From CAUZFZ01 sp963579025 (GTDB lineage: Bacteria; Planctomycetota; Planctomycetia; Planctomycetales; Planctomycetaceae): a stretch of DNA of 31,668 nt. The notes under the pieces are model-generated. The model had not been told where the DNA came from and did not search any database. It was given only the letters and a program-made list of their open reading frames with translations. The DNA is taken from NCBI GenBank assembly GCA_963579025.1, contig CAUZFZ010000131.1:1-31668 (forward strand), written 5' to 3'. Both the position numbers and the translations under genes were made by a program. This document shows positions 24,098 to 31,549 of this stretch, piece after piece. The first letter of the stretch is position 1; each line of letters starts with the position of its first letter.

Positions 24098-25612
24098 TTC
24101 GTCCGACTGGTGCAACTTCCGCAGCTTGTACTTCTGCAACTTGCCGGTTGCTGTGCGCGGGAGTGAGTCACAGAACCGAACGATTGTCGGGCACTTGAAG
24201 TGCGCCAGTCGTTCGCGGGCAAAGTCGATCAGTTCGCGTTCCGTCGTGACGGCGTCGGAATTCAGGACAACGATTGCCGCGACGGTTTCGCCCCATTTCT
24301 CATGCGGCAACCCGATGACGGCGACTTCGGCGACGGCCGGATGTGAGAACAGAGTGTCTTCCACTTCGATCGAAGCCACGTTCTCGCCGCCGGTGATGAT
24401 CACGTCCTTCCTGCGGTCCGAGATGGTTAGAACCCCCCCGTCGTCAATGCGTCCGCCATCGCCGGTGTAGAACCAGCCGTCACGGATCGCGTTGTCCGTT
24501 GCCTGCGGATCGTCCCAGTATCGATCCAGGACAACGTTACTTTGAGCCATGACTTCGCCCACCGAATCTGTGCGCAGCGACGAGCCCAGGACCGGAGCGC
24601 CGGCCCGGACCAGACGTCGGGCTCGTTCTGCGGAAGAGAGTGAATTGTCTTCCAGACTGGACCGATTGACCGTCAGAATCGGCGAGGTCTCGGTGAGCCC
24701 ATAAGCCTGAATGAACTCCCAGCCCAGCTCGGTCTCAACACGTTCAATCAGTTGTGTCGGAGGCGCCGCTCCCGCGACAACGATTCGCACGCGATCGCGT
24801 CCGGGAATGGGTCCTTCCCATTGCTGAGCCGCCGCAAGAACCGACGCAACGACCGTCGGAGCTCCACACATCAGCGTCACGCCGTGCTGCTCAACCCGCC
24901 GCAGGATCTCGGCTCCATCCACATTCCGCAGCACGACCTGCTTCATTCCGAGTCCCGTTGCTACATACGGCATGCCCCAGCCGTTGGCGTGAAACATCGG
25001 GAGCGTGTGCAGATACACGTCGCGATCGGTCACGCCCAGATGCAGACCGAAGACGGTCGCATTGGTCCACAGATTACGGTGCGTCAGACACACGCCCTTG
25101 GGACGTGCCGTCGTCCCACTCGTGTAGTTAATTGTGGCCAGATCATCTTCACAGCCAGCCCACTCCTGTGGTTCCGCCGTCGCCGCGAACATCTGACGGT
25201 CGCCGTCATGGTCCAGAACAATCCGGCGCGGTCCGATGCCTGCCAGTAACTCGTCAAGCTCGGGATCCACAAGCAGCAGCGTTGCTCCGCTGTGCTCAAG
25301 GATATACGCGATCTCGTCACGATTGAGCCGAAAGTTGACCGGTACCAGCACACGTCCGAAACCGCTGACACCGAAGAACGAAACCAGCATGCGTGCCGAG
25401 TTCTTCGACACAATCGCGACCCGTTCCCCGAGACCAATCTCCATCGCGTCCAGCGTCGCCGCCTGAGCGCTCGCCATCCTCGCGACGTTCCCGTAGCTCA
25501 GTTCACCAATTGATGCACCGACATCACCGGGTTCATCCACAACGCCAGTGCGTCGACTGAAAACTGTACTGGCACGGTTCAGGAAATCGCTGATTGTGAG
25601 AGGTGTGTGCAT
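24086..25612 (-). CDS. AMP-forming acyl-CoA synthetase
   Basis: This 508-residue enzyme of the ANL superfamily activates a carboxylic acid, probably a fatty acid, to acyl-AMP and then acyl-CoA. Motifs are the phosphate loop NYTSGTTARPKGV, the AYGLTETSP segment, WFYTGDGGRIDDGG, the hinge DRRKDVIITGGENV, and the C-terminal catalytic lysine in LPRTATGKLQKYKL. The length is typical of medium/long-chain or plant-4CL-like members; the exact substrate cannot be read. The ATG is 20 bases downstream of the stop of the SGNH hydrolase gene on the same strand, so the two are likely one operon. Confidence 0.92.
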   Translation of the reverse strand: MHTPLTISDFLNRASTVFSRRTGVVDEPGDVGASIGELSYGNVARMASAQAATLDAMEIGLGERVAIVSKNSARMLVSFFGVSGFGRVLVPVNFRLNRDEIAYILEHSGATLLLVDPELDELLAGIGPRRIVLDHDGDRQMFAATAEPQEWAGCEDDLATINYTSGTTARPKGVCLTHRNLWTNATVFGLHLGVTDRDVYLHTLPMFHANGWGMPYVATGLGMKQVVLRNVDGAEILRRVEQHGVTLMCGAPTVVASVLAAAQQWEGPIPGRDRVRIVVAGAAPPTQLIERVETELGWEFIQAYGLTETSPILTVNRSSLEDNSLSSAERARRLVRAGAPVLGSSLRTDSVGEVMAQSNVVLDRYWDDPQATDNAIRDGWFYTGDGGRIDDGGVLTISDRRKDVIITGGENVASIEVEDTLFSHPAVAEVAVIGLPHEKWGETVAAIVVLNSDAVTTERELIDFARERLAHFKCPTIVRFCDSLPRTATGKLQKYKLRKLHQSDESAT

Positions 25613-25632
25613 GCTGCCTGCCGATGAGTGGA

Positions 25633-26625
25633 TTACTTTGAAGGTTGCAGGATCCCGGCAATCCGCGCCGCCATCATCTGATGTCCCGAGTCTGACAGGT
25701 GAAGCGAATCGAGCGTAGCGTCGTCGCCACCAAATACGACAGATGCAAGCACGCTTCGTGGGATCAGAGACACTGAGTGCTGATGCGCCGCTGCTCGCTG
25801 AGCCGTTCCGTACCCATTGCAGAACGGCGGCAGAGGTAACTCGAACATGACGACAGTCCGCCCCGACTGACAGACCTCGGACAGCAACTCGTCAAGTCTC
25901 CGGGCAAACTCGTCTGACGACATGCCGCTCAGTAGATCATTGCCACCAATTTCAATCAGAACAAAACACTCAGCGGGAAGATCCGCTGCCTGTCTCAGTG
26001 CAGACTGTATTGTTGCTCCAGCTCTGGCGTGGTTGACAGTCTCCACTTCGAGATAACTCCCCAGACGATCTGGCCAGGGGGGGCCACCTTCTCCCAGACC
26101 GGCGCTGAGTGAGTCACCAATGACGTGTACGGGAACGTCAGGCGGGAGTGGAATTGGCACAGGCCATGATTGGATTGTCTGAATACACATGGCCGCGAGA
26201 GCCAGCGCAAAGGTCGCCAGACTGCCTGCGAAAACAAATCTCTCACACGTTGAGTCAATCTGCAGAAACGATTGCTTCCACAGGAACGGTCCAGTGGTCC
26301 CTTGCCAGCGGTGTCCAGCGGACAGAGCGACGACTCCCGGGACAACAATCAACGGAATCCACGTCAGCCCTAAGGTCGCACAACATGCATAAATGAGGCT
26401 TCCAGAAACAAACATCATCGACCCCAAACGGCGCCAGATACGACGGCTCACAGCGAGTAATGGAGCCGATGTCGCCAGGAGCACGATTGCGAAATAGAAG
26501 GCATAACCACCAGCAAAGAAGAACGCTGCGAGTCGCATGGTCGAATCCTTCAGCCAGACTGGCGCGTGTTCGTGGCTGTGTTCAGCCACACCATGGAGCA
26601 TGTTGGCGACCGAACAAAGCCACAC
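25633..26625 (-). CDS. Membrane-anchored SGNH/GDSL hydrolase
   Basis: This protein has four or more N-terminal hydrophobic segments within about residues 30-165, then a C-terminal SGNH domain with VHVIGDSLSAG (catalytic Ser), the oxyanion glycine ARAG, EIGGNDLL with the conserved Asn, and the Asp-His pair in DSLHLSDSGH. It is therefore an esterase or lipase-like domain anchored in the membrane; the side facing outward is not certain. The listed start gives 330 residues; an internal ATG at 26538 (MRLAAFFFAGG) gives 301 and places the first membrane segment at the N-terminus, which I think is more likely. It sits 20 bp upstream of the acyl-CoA synthetase, suggesting ester cleavage followed by acyl activation. 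Confidence 0.86.
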   Translation of the reverse strand: MWLCSVANMLHGVAEHSHEHAPVWLKDSTMRLAAFFFAGGYAFYFAIVLLATSAPLLAVSRRIWRRLGSMMFVSGSLIYACCATLGLTWIPLIVVPGVVALSAGHRWQGTTGPFLWKQSFLQIDSTCERFVFAGSLATFALALAAMCIQTIQSWPVPIPLPPDVPVHVIGDSLSAGLGEGGPPWPDRLGSYLEVETVNHARAGATIQSALRQAADLPAECFVLIEIGGNDLLSGMSSDEFARRLDELLSEVCQSGRTVVMFELPLPPFCNGYGTAQRAAAHQHSVSLIPRSVLASVVFGGDDATLDSLHLSDSGHQMMAARIAGILQPSK

Positions 26626-26689
26626 AGGTCGACCAGATTCGAGTTCCAGGCGATCCAGACTCGAGCGAGTGCCGCCGACTGTCGTGCTG

Positions 26690-27238
26690 ATGAGTCCCTG
26701 TCGATGGATTCTGATCGGGACGCAACCAACAGCACCAGCTCGCCCGTTGTGCGGTCGCGATCTCGAGATTCTGCGGCATGTCGACCGCTACAGGCTCAGC
26801 GTGAACGAAGTTCTTCATGATCTCTACTTTCCAGGAACTCAGCCGAACGCCGTTACAAAAGCCACGGCTCGGCTTTGTCGAGAGGGATACCTGCGGCCGT
26901 TTCCACTGGTCCCATCGCGGAGATACTTCGTGCCAGGACCACGAGCAATTTCAGTCCTCGGATGCTCGACGCGACGGAGCGAACCTCTCGGTCCGCAGTC
27001 CCTGCCGACGGAGCCTGGCGTTCTCGAATACTGCACGCTGTCCAATTCTCGCCACTTGTCTGTCTGCTGTGTTTCGTCGGAGCGGCCTTTCGCACATTCG
27101 GTCCGTTCCAGGAGTCCCGTCGTAACCTGCATGAACGCGCCGACCACAGTCGTCGGTCGCGCTGTTGAGTGGAGTGGTCCGTTGGTGGAATTCATCACCA
27201 TTACCTTCCGGCTGTTAAGAACAGGAAGGGAACAGTAG
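26690..27238 (+). CDS. Winged-helix replication-relaxation-like protein, probably truncated or frameshifted
   Basis: From the ATG at 26690, about 120 residues resemble a planctomycete-type winged-helix protein: RPLCGRDLEILRHVDRYRLS, LYFPGTQPNAVTKATARLC, EGYLRPFPLVPSRRYFV and then SEPLGPQSLPTEPGVLEY. These proteins are related to replication-relaxation/MobC-like regulators and are often found with mobile elements. After YCTLSNSRH the sequence no longer looks like the family, although the frame stays open to 27238. A frameshift or junction near 27030 is suspected. The listed end is the open-frame stop. Facing it on the opposite strand is a broken integrase, and the whole region 26.7-31.7 kb is remnant-rich. 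Confidence 0.45.
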   Translation: MSPCRWILIGTQPTAPARPLCGRDLEILRHVDRYRLSVNEVLHDLYFPGTQPNAVTKATARLCREGYLRPFPLVPSRRYFVPGPRAISVLGCSTRRSEPLGPQSLPTEPGVLEYCTLSNSRHLSVCCVSSERPFAHSVRSRSPVVTCMNAPTTVVGRAVEWSGPLVEFITITFRLLRTGREQ

Positions 27239-27395
27239 GCCGGGCATTCGCAAGAAGTCGGCCGAATCGCCGGAGCGTTGCGATGGCTCGTTACTCGCCA
27301 TTCGAGGACAAGGCGTGGCTCAGACGGGGCGGTGGGGTGATTTATTCCTCGTTCAGTCTGCTGCGGACGCTGCTGATTACAGGACTGATTGTGTA

Positions 27396-27806
27396 CTACG
27401 TCGACATTCTGGTGACCCACCGTGGTCCCCAGATTGCTCGAGGTTCATTGGCTGCGACCCACCGATCGACGTGCATCGCCTTCAGGTCGATCGCCCGCTT
27501 GTCGGGATACATCCGGACGAGCCGTTCAAGCCGGTACTGATACCACTCGAACGTATCGGGAGCACGGTTCCGTTTCACCCAGTCGAGAAACGTATCCACA
27601 AGTGCCGCCAGCGACTCTGCAGAGACTTCGTGCTCATGAGGCAAGGCCATCAGCTCGTGATAGCGGCGGAACGCCTCGTCGCGATCCGAGCCAAGATTGA
27701 TCTGACGACGGTTGATCTCGACGTACCAGCGTTTGCGAGCCTTCTTGAAAAACGGCTTTGGGAAATGAGCAATAGCGAACCCTCCAGTCTGAATCGGAAG
27801 AATCAA
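27396..27806 (-). pseudogene. N-terminal fragment of a tyrosine integrase (remnant 1)
   Basis: The fragment begins with the planctomycete integrase N-terminus FPKPFFKKARKRWYVEINRR, then QINLGSDRDEAFRRYHELMA, and the core-binding SAM-like helices SLAALVDTFLDWVKRNRAPD and TFEWYQYRLERLVRMYPDKR. It stops after about 120 residues (VDRWVAANE) and ends in unrelated sequence; the catalytic domain with the R-H-R-Y residues is missing. Full proteins have about 350-420 residues. It lies next to the tRNA-Arg at 27943-28016 on the same strand. Loss by deletion is inferred. Confidence 0.82.
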
Positions 27807-27908
27807 ACAGAGGCGACCGCAAGGTTCGCTTCGAGGCCCCGAGCCGACTGTTCCCCGGCCGGGACCTGTTTTTCACCGCAAGTTCTCGGACAACGGCATC
27901 ATAAGCCA

Positions 27909-27959
27909 GACAGGATTTAACGTAAGTCCTTATCTGGCAAAGCACCCCCGACAGGATTT
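27909..27959. repeat. Short direct repeat GACAGGATTT at the tRNA-Arg 3' end, possible attachment remnant
   Basis: GACAGGATTT occurs at 27950-27959 (inside the T-arm of the tRNA-Arg gene, minus strand) and again at 27909-27918, just beyond the tRNA 3' end; weaker similarity extends a few bases either side. Tyrosine integrases commonly recombine at tRNA 3' ends and leave such partial copies. The integrase fragment at 27396-27806 is adjacent. The match is short, so chance is not excluded. Confidence 0.4.
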
Positions 27960-28016
27960 GAACCTGTGACCTACGGTTTAGGAAACCGTCGCTCTATCCG
28001 ACTGAGCTACGAGGGC
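27943..28016 (-). tRNA. tRNA-Arg (anticodon CCT)
   Basis: On the minus strand, a 74-nt cloverleaf is visible. The D-arm GCTC/GAGC, the anticodon stem ACGGT/ACCGT with loop TTCCTAA (anticodon CCT), and the T-arm ACAGG-TTCAAAT-CCTGT pair cleanly. The acceptor stem GCCCTCG/CGGGGGT needs U-G pairs at two positions, including G1-U72, which is unusual. The discriminator is G, and CCA is not encoded. It reads AGG codons. It is flanked by two integrase remnants. Confidence 0.92.
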
Positions 28017-28103
28017 AATGTATTTAATATCAGTGAGTTGCCCCCGCCGGATGGTACCCGACAGGGGCGACGCCACCTGAAACCTTGAGATCAGGCGTGA
28101 CGC

Positions 28104-28568
28104 ATGTCGCACAAGTCTACCCGCTCGACGAGTTCTCGGAAATCCGCCAGCAAGCGACCGAAAAGGCCTTATCCCGATTTCCCGCTCACACCTCACGCCA
28201 GCGGCAAATGGCAGAAGAAGATTTGCGGTAGTACGTGCTACTTCGGGCGATGGGGACGCAGAGTCAACGGGAACATGGAACGCCTGGCGGACGACGGCTG
28301 GCAAGAAGCCCTTGCACTCTACAAGACTCAGGCCGACGACCTTCACGCAGGTCGAACTCCGCGAACCACGTCATCGGAGGGACTGGCGGTCAGCGAACTC
28401 TGCAACCGATTCCTCACGGCAAAGTAGCAACAGCTTGATTCCAGAGAAATCACAGCCCGGACATTCAACGAATACCGACAGACGACTGACCGGCTCGTCA
28501 CGACATTCCGCGGGCAACGTCTGGTCGATGATCTTGCTGCCGTTGATTTTGAATCTTTCCTGTCAAAC
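28104..28568 (+). pseudogene. Tyrosine integrase N-terminal region with an in-frame stop (remnant 2)
   Basis: From ATG 28104 the frame reads PYPDFPLTPHASGKWQKKI, YFGRWG, EALALYKTQADDLHAGRTPR, and GLAVSELCNRFLTAK, the N-terminus of a planctomycete phage-type integrase. An in-frame TAG at 28425-28427 then interrupts it, but the same frame continues as LDSREITARTFNEYRQTTDR and LVDDLAAVDFESFLSN, the expected core-binding domain. Homology stops near 28568, where an IS91-type transposase fragment takes over in another frame. The catalytic domain is absent. The gene is a pseudogene with both a nonsense mutation and a truncation. It differs from remnant 1. Confidence 0.85.
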
Positions 28569-29125
28569 TGCTCTCAAAGCTGTTCCGCACGGAGTTCGAA
28601 CGACGGCTCCGGGCACAGTTGAGTGCGTCCGTTCTGCCACCGGCGCACGAGTTCCGTCGCGAGTTCGTGTCTGATGTCGAAGCGGTGGGCGATGGAGTGG
28701 CCACGCTGAAATACCTGAGCCGGTATGTGTTCCGCACGACGATTACGACTCAACGCATCCTTTCCCCGCAGGCTGGCCAGGTGACGTTTTCGTATCGTCG
28801 CAGCGGAGAGCACCACGACCGACAGATGACACTGCCGGTGTTCGAGTTCCTGCGTCGATTCCTGCAACACGTGCTGCCTCGCAGTCTCCACAGGATCCGG
28901 CACTACGGCTTCCTGAGCCGCCGCTCAAACATCGACCTCGATCGTCTGCGTGCCGCGATCCTCGAATCGCTGCGGGAGGTCGAACCGGACCTGGAACTGG
29001 AAGACCGGTCGGTCCCCGCTGTGCGTCCGACCGAAGACGCCGGACCACGCTGCCCGATCTGCGGAGGCAGACTGATCTTCCAGAGTTTCCACCGCATCCG
29101 CCCACCGCCGCTGACACACCGCTGA
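28553..29125 (+). pseudogene. C-terminal fragment of an IS91-type (Y2) transposase
   Basis: An open frame of about 190 codons carries the C-terminal part of IS91/IS801/IS1294-type rolling-circle transposases: KLFRTEFERRLRAQL, LKYLSRYVFRTTITTQRI, VTFSYRRSG, FEFLRRFLQHVLPRSLHRIR and HYGFLSRRS, ending with a zinc-ribbon-like CPICGGRLIF. The N-terminal half, including the catalytic HUH and Tyr residues, is missing. The frame begins directly at the junction with the broken integrase. It is not functional. The 3' end points toward the SUKH gene. Confidence 0.85.
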
Positions 29126-29295
29126 AACTCAGCCCCGTGAATCAGCCCACTCGTTTCTGAAACCCACCATCAGCGAGCCCGCTCCCGGTCCGCGCCGCGT
29201 CCACCCGATACCGTCCGCAACACGTCGACACGACACACACCGGACTGCCCCACAGCGATGCAGCGCTCATTTCACAACAAACCTCACACCGCGCA

Positions 29296-29326
29296 ACAAA
29301 AAAGCCCGAGCACAACACCCGGGCTT
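29296..29326 (-). terminator. Rho-independent terminator of the SUKH gene
   Basis: On the minus strand AAGCCCG pairs with CGGGCTT (29302-29308 and 29320-29326) with an 11-base loop, followed by a T-run (plus-strand AACAAAAAA). It lies about 60 bp after the minus-strand stop at 29387, consistent with ending that transcript. Confidence 0.8.
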
Positions 29327-29336
29327 CTCGAACAAA

Positions 29337-29379
29337 GGATTAGAACTCGGCTCGGCTGCGCCTCACGAGTTTCTAATCC
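29337..29379. repeat. Inverted repeat just after the SUKH gene
   Basis: GGATTAGAACTCG (29337-29349) and CGAGTTTCTAATCC (29366-29379) are reverse complements apart from one extra base, separated by 16 bases. It lies between the SUKH stop and the terminator. It could be a second terminator-like structure or a processing site. Confidence 0.55.
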
Positions 29380-29386
29380 ACTGGGG

Positions 29387-30196
29387 TTATGTCGCCTTTG
29401 CCGCGTCTTCGATGCCCATTAGTTCGAGGCCAGCTTCGCCGAGTTGTTCGGCATACGATTCCATTCGGGTTTCCGGCGCTTCGAAGATTACTGCATCGTG
29501 AGTTAGCTCCGGAAACAAAAGTGCTTCACCTTCAAACTGGAAGGAGTCTGGATTGCGGCCGGAATAGCCGCGAGCAACCGTGTTGGATATGAGCCAGAAG
29601 CAAGCATTCGTTTCAGTACCTGTTTTGCACATCCAATACGGGACGCCGACATTCGACACGGACCGTTCGAAAGATGCTCCGAATACCGTTTCGAGCTGAG
29701 CTCTTGCGTCTTCGATGTCAACAACATTTCTGACCACCATTTCAGTTTCAAGTGCCAGTTCGAGTTGAGTCAGGAAGTTGGCAAATGAGCTGCCGATGCG
29801 GCGTTGCGTATTGCATTCGACATCAATGAATGCGACTTCGGGGTTCTTCTTGTTGTTTCGGAAATCCAGGCAGTTGTACCAGTGGCCATCGCCATCGAAT
29901 GGGACCAGTCCGTCGAGCGAAAAGTCAACGTACTCTTGATTGTCTGCCAGCTCATAGTGCGTGAGTGACGGAAAGGACTGCCCGATACCAGCGATCAGCT
30001 CGCCAACTGCATTCGGCAACGTGAAGCGTATAGGTCCGCCATTTTGCACGCGCAACAACGACACAAAGTCGTCCGGAAGTGTGACGCCAAACTGCGTTTC
30101 GACGGCACCAAGTGCGTCGTCGGTGAGCGTGGGGTGCACATACGGCAAGAACGCCGGTCGCTTCCAGATCGTTTCGGGTGTTGGTGTGATCTTCAT
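29387..30196 (-). CDS. SMI1/KNR4 (SUKH) family protein
   Basis: This 269-residue protein has an N-terminal SUKH domain: TDDALGAVETQFGVTLPDDF, SLLRVQNGGP, and the GDGHWYNCLDFRNN..PEVAFIDVE segment. SUKH proteins are immunity proteins for contact-dependent or polymorphic toxins in many bacteria, but others have unknown roles. The C-terminal half (about 170-269) is an extra alpha/beta domain that I do not recognise. The ATG at 30196 begins KITPTPETIWKRPAF and is preferred over an in-frame start at 30301. No toxin gene is visible next to it. It lies between two IS91-type transposase remnants and is the only intact-looking gene in this stretch. Confidence 0.82.
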   Translation of the reverse strand: MKITPTPETIWKRPAFLPYVHPTLTDDALGAVETQFGVTLPDDFVSLLRVQNGGPIRFTLPNAVGELIAGIGQSFPSLTHYELADNQEYVDFSLDGLVPFDGDGHWYNCLDFRNNKKNPEVAFIDVECNTQRRIGSSFANFLTQLELALETEMVVRNVVDIEDARAQLETVFGASFERSVSNVGVPYWMCKTGTETNACFWLISNTVARGYSGRNPDSFQFEGEALLFPELTHDAVIFEAPETRMESYAEQLGEAGLELMGIEDAAKAT

Positions 30197-30631
30197 GCTG
30201 CGACATAACGAATTGCGATCTATGCGGCTGCATGGATGCAGACTCATAGATCGTGCGTTGAACTTTTCCGCTTCGCGGGCGGGTGGCCCTTGCGGTTTCA
30301 ATGCAGGTGCCTGATCCGCACCTCGGCAGACTACTGTCTCAGACGGATCGTGTCATATGTTCATTTCTCGGAGCTGGTAGAACGCTTGCCGGAGTGGTGC
30401 CGATTGTGTCGGCCGGCTGGCTCGGGCACGGGTTCGATGGGGAGGGTTGCCGGTCGTTCGGTGCGACGCTTTCGGGGTTGTCGTGCGGCGTGGGCGCAGC
30501 AGTTGATTGCTCGCCCGTCGGGCGAGTCGCGAGATGTGGCGGAGAGTGATCTGCGGGTGGGTCGATGGTCATGGTCGGGCATTCATCATCCGTCCGGGCG
30601 GGACCGTTTTCCGGGGACTGCCGCGGGCGTA
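30197..30631. other. Noncoding stretch between SUKH gene and IS91-type fragment
   Basis: No gene is supported here. On the minus strand this is the sequence directly downstream of the IS91-type transposase fragment, so it may be the element's terminal (replication origin/terminus) region, which in IS91-like elements has no inverted repeats. The promoter of the SUKH gene should also lie here. Confidence 0.4.
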
Positions 30632-30901
30632 CTACCGGGGACGGTGCGGGCCGTTCAGGACCTCACGCCAGCTCGGGGAATGCTGCGACGACACCAGGCG
30701 CAATGGTCCTTCACAGTGCGGGCAGCACAGGCCCACGCTGGTCTCGTCCGTGTCCGATTCCGCACTGAGGTCGGGGTCGGAGTCAGGCGGGGCCGCGGAT
30801 TCCGTGTCGCACTCTGGCAGTAGTTCCCAGCAGCGGGCCAGGTAGTCCTTCTTGCAATCGTTGCTCCAGCCGCCGCAGCGACGCGACCTGGCCGTGTTCA
30901 C
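30632..30901 (-). pseudogene. C-terminal fragment of a second IS91-type transposase
   Basis: The fragment reads RRCGGWSNDCKKDYLARCWE, then a zinc-ribbon-like LCCPHCEGPLRLVSS and PSWREVLNGPHRP, the ending of a planctomycete IS91-type transposase. It belongs to the same broken gene as 31136-31456; the intervening part (the middle of the transposase after PRYLTGGPISD) is replaced by a palindrome-bearing element at about 30905-31135. Confidence 0.75.
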
Positions 30902-30940
30902 GTGCGAGCAGTCTTCACTCCAAGTCCTGGAAGAGTCACA

Positions 30941-31122
30941 TTTCTGGACTGCGGTGATGCATCACCGCTTTCCCCATCGTGGCGGAGCCACTTTCCATCT
31001 CATTTCGATGGCGTGTCTTCCATCTCGCCCTGGACGAACGGGGGAGAAGTCACCGAAAAGTAAGCGACTTCGCCGAGCATGGAAAAAAGGGGAAAGCGAC
31101 GATGCATCGTCGCACTCCAAAA
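30941..31122. mobile_element. MITE-like palindromic element inside the IS91-type transposase
   Basis: The outer arms at 30941-30968 (TTTCTGGACTGCG then GTGATGCATCAC) and 31096-31122 (GACGATGCATCGTC then CACTCCAAAA) are imperfect inverted repeats of about 27 bp, each containing its own perfect palindrome around GATGCATC. Just beyond the right arm the minus strand reads TTGAAGTTGCAG, close to the family C terminus. No transposase-coding capacity. It sits exactly where the transposase sequence breaks, so it was inserted there, probably with loss of the target gene's middle. True boundaries may be as wide as 30905-31136. Confidence 0.6.
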
Positions 31123-31135
31123 CACTGCAACTTCA

Positions 31136-31456
31136 AGAGTCTGAGATCGGACCACCGGTGAGGTAACGCGGCAGATACTTCACGACATGCTCGGGCGACG
31201 ACTCCTCGTTCTTCGGAGCTTCGATGTACGTCACCCAGTCGATCTCTTCCAGAGGCTCCAGCCATGCCTTGAAGACCTCGGTGTCGGCCAGGTGCGACCA
31301 CTCACCGGTCAGCTTCAGTTTGCCCTTGCGGTGCAGCCGTTTCAGGCCGGCCAGGAACCGGTTGCGGAACTCGACCCGCATCGTGTCGGCATTCACCGGC
31401 CAGTAGCGATTGTGATGCTGCTCGCAGACACGTCCGTGCGCTTTGCGCCCCTGAGT
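31136..31456 (-). pseudogene. Middle fragment of the second IS91-type transposase
   Basis: The frame reads RVCEQHHNRYWPVNADTM, FRNRFLAGLKRLHRKGKLKL, VFKAWLEPLEEIDWVTYIEA and VVKYLPRYLTGGPISD, the IS91-type region just before the zinc ribbon domain. It is cut at the right by a stop at 31457-31459, close to the family C element at 31464, and ends at the left at the palindromic element. The catalytic N-terminus is missing. The subtype (PRYLTGGPISD) differs from the left remnant (SRYVFRTTITTQ). Confidence 0.8.
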
Positions 31457-31463
31457 TTATCCT

Positions 31464-31537
31464 TTGAAGTTGCACACTTCGGTCGCCCACACGTTTGGCC
31501 GTTGGCTTAATGGATTGCGAAAACTGTGCAACTTCAA
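31464..31537. repeat. Short element with the same terminal inverted repeats, family C copy 2
   Basis: TTGAAGTTGCACA at 31464-31476 and its exact reverse complement TGTGCAACTTCAA at 31525-31537 bound a 48-bp interior. The first 17 bases of the left end (TTGAAGTTGCACACTTC) and the last bases of the right end (AAAACTGTGCAACTTCAAAA) match copy 1 at 19691-19924, but the interiors are unrelated and much shorter. It lies between the IS91-type fragment and the transposase tail at 31550. Confidence 0.9.
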
Positions 31538-31549
31538 AAAGTTGCCTCG

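Noticed and set aside
26839..27420. 193-residue minus-strand frame
   Set aside because: Antisense to the winged-helix-like gene and with no recognisable motif.
27284..27540. Small plus-strand frame with a possible membrane segment (LLRTLLITGLIVYYVDILV)
   Set aside because: It overlaps the antisense of the integrase fragment and has no convincing start or family; coding status not supported.
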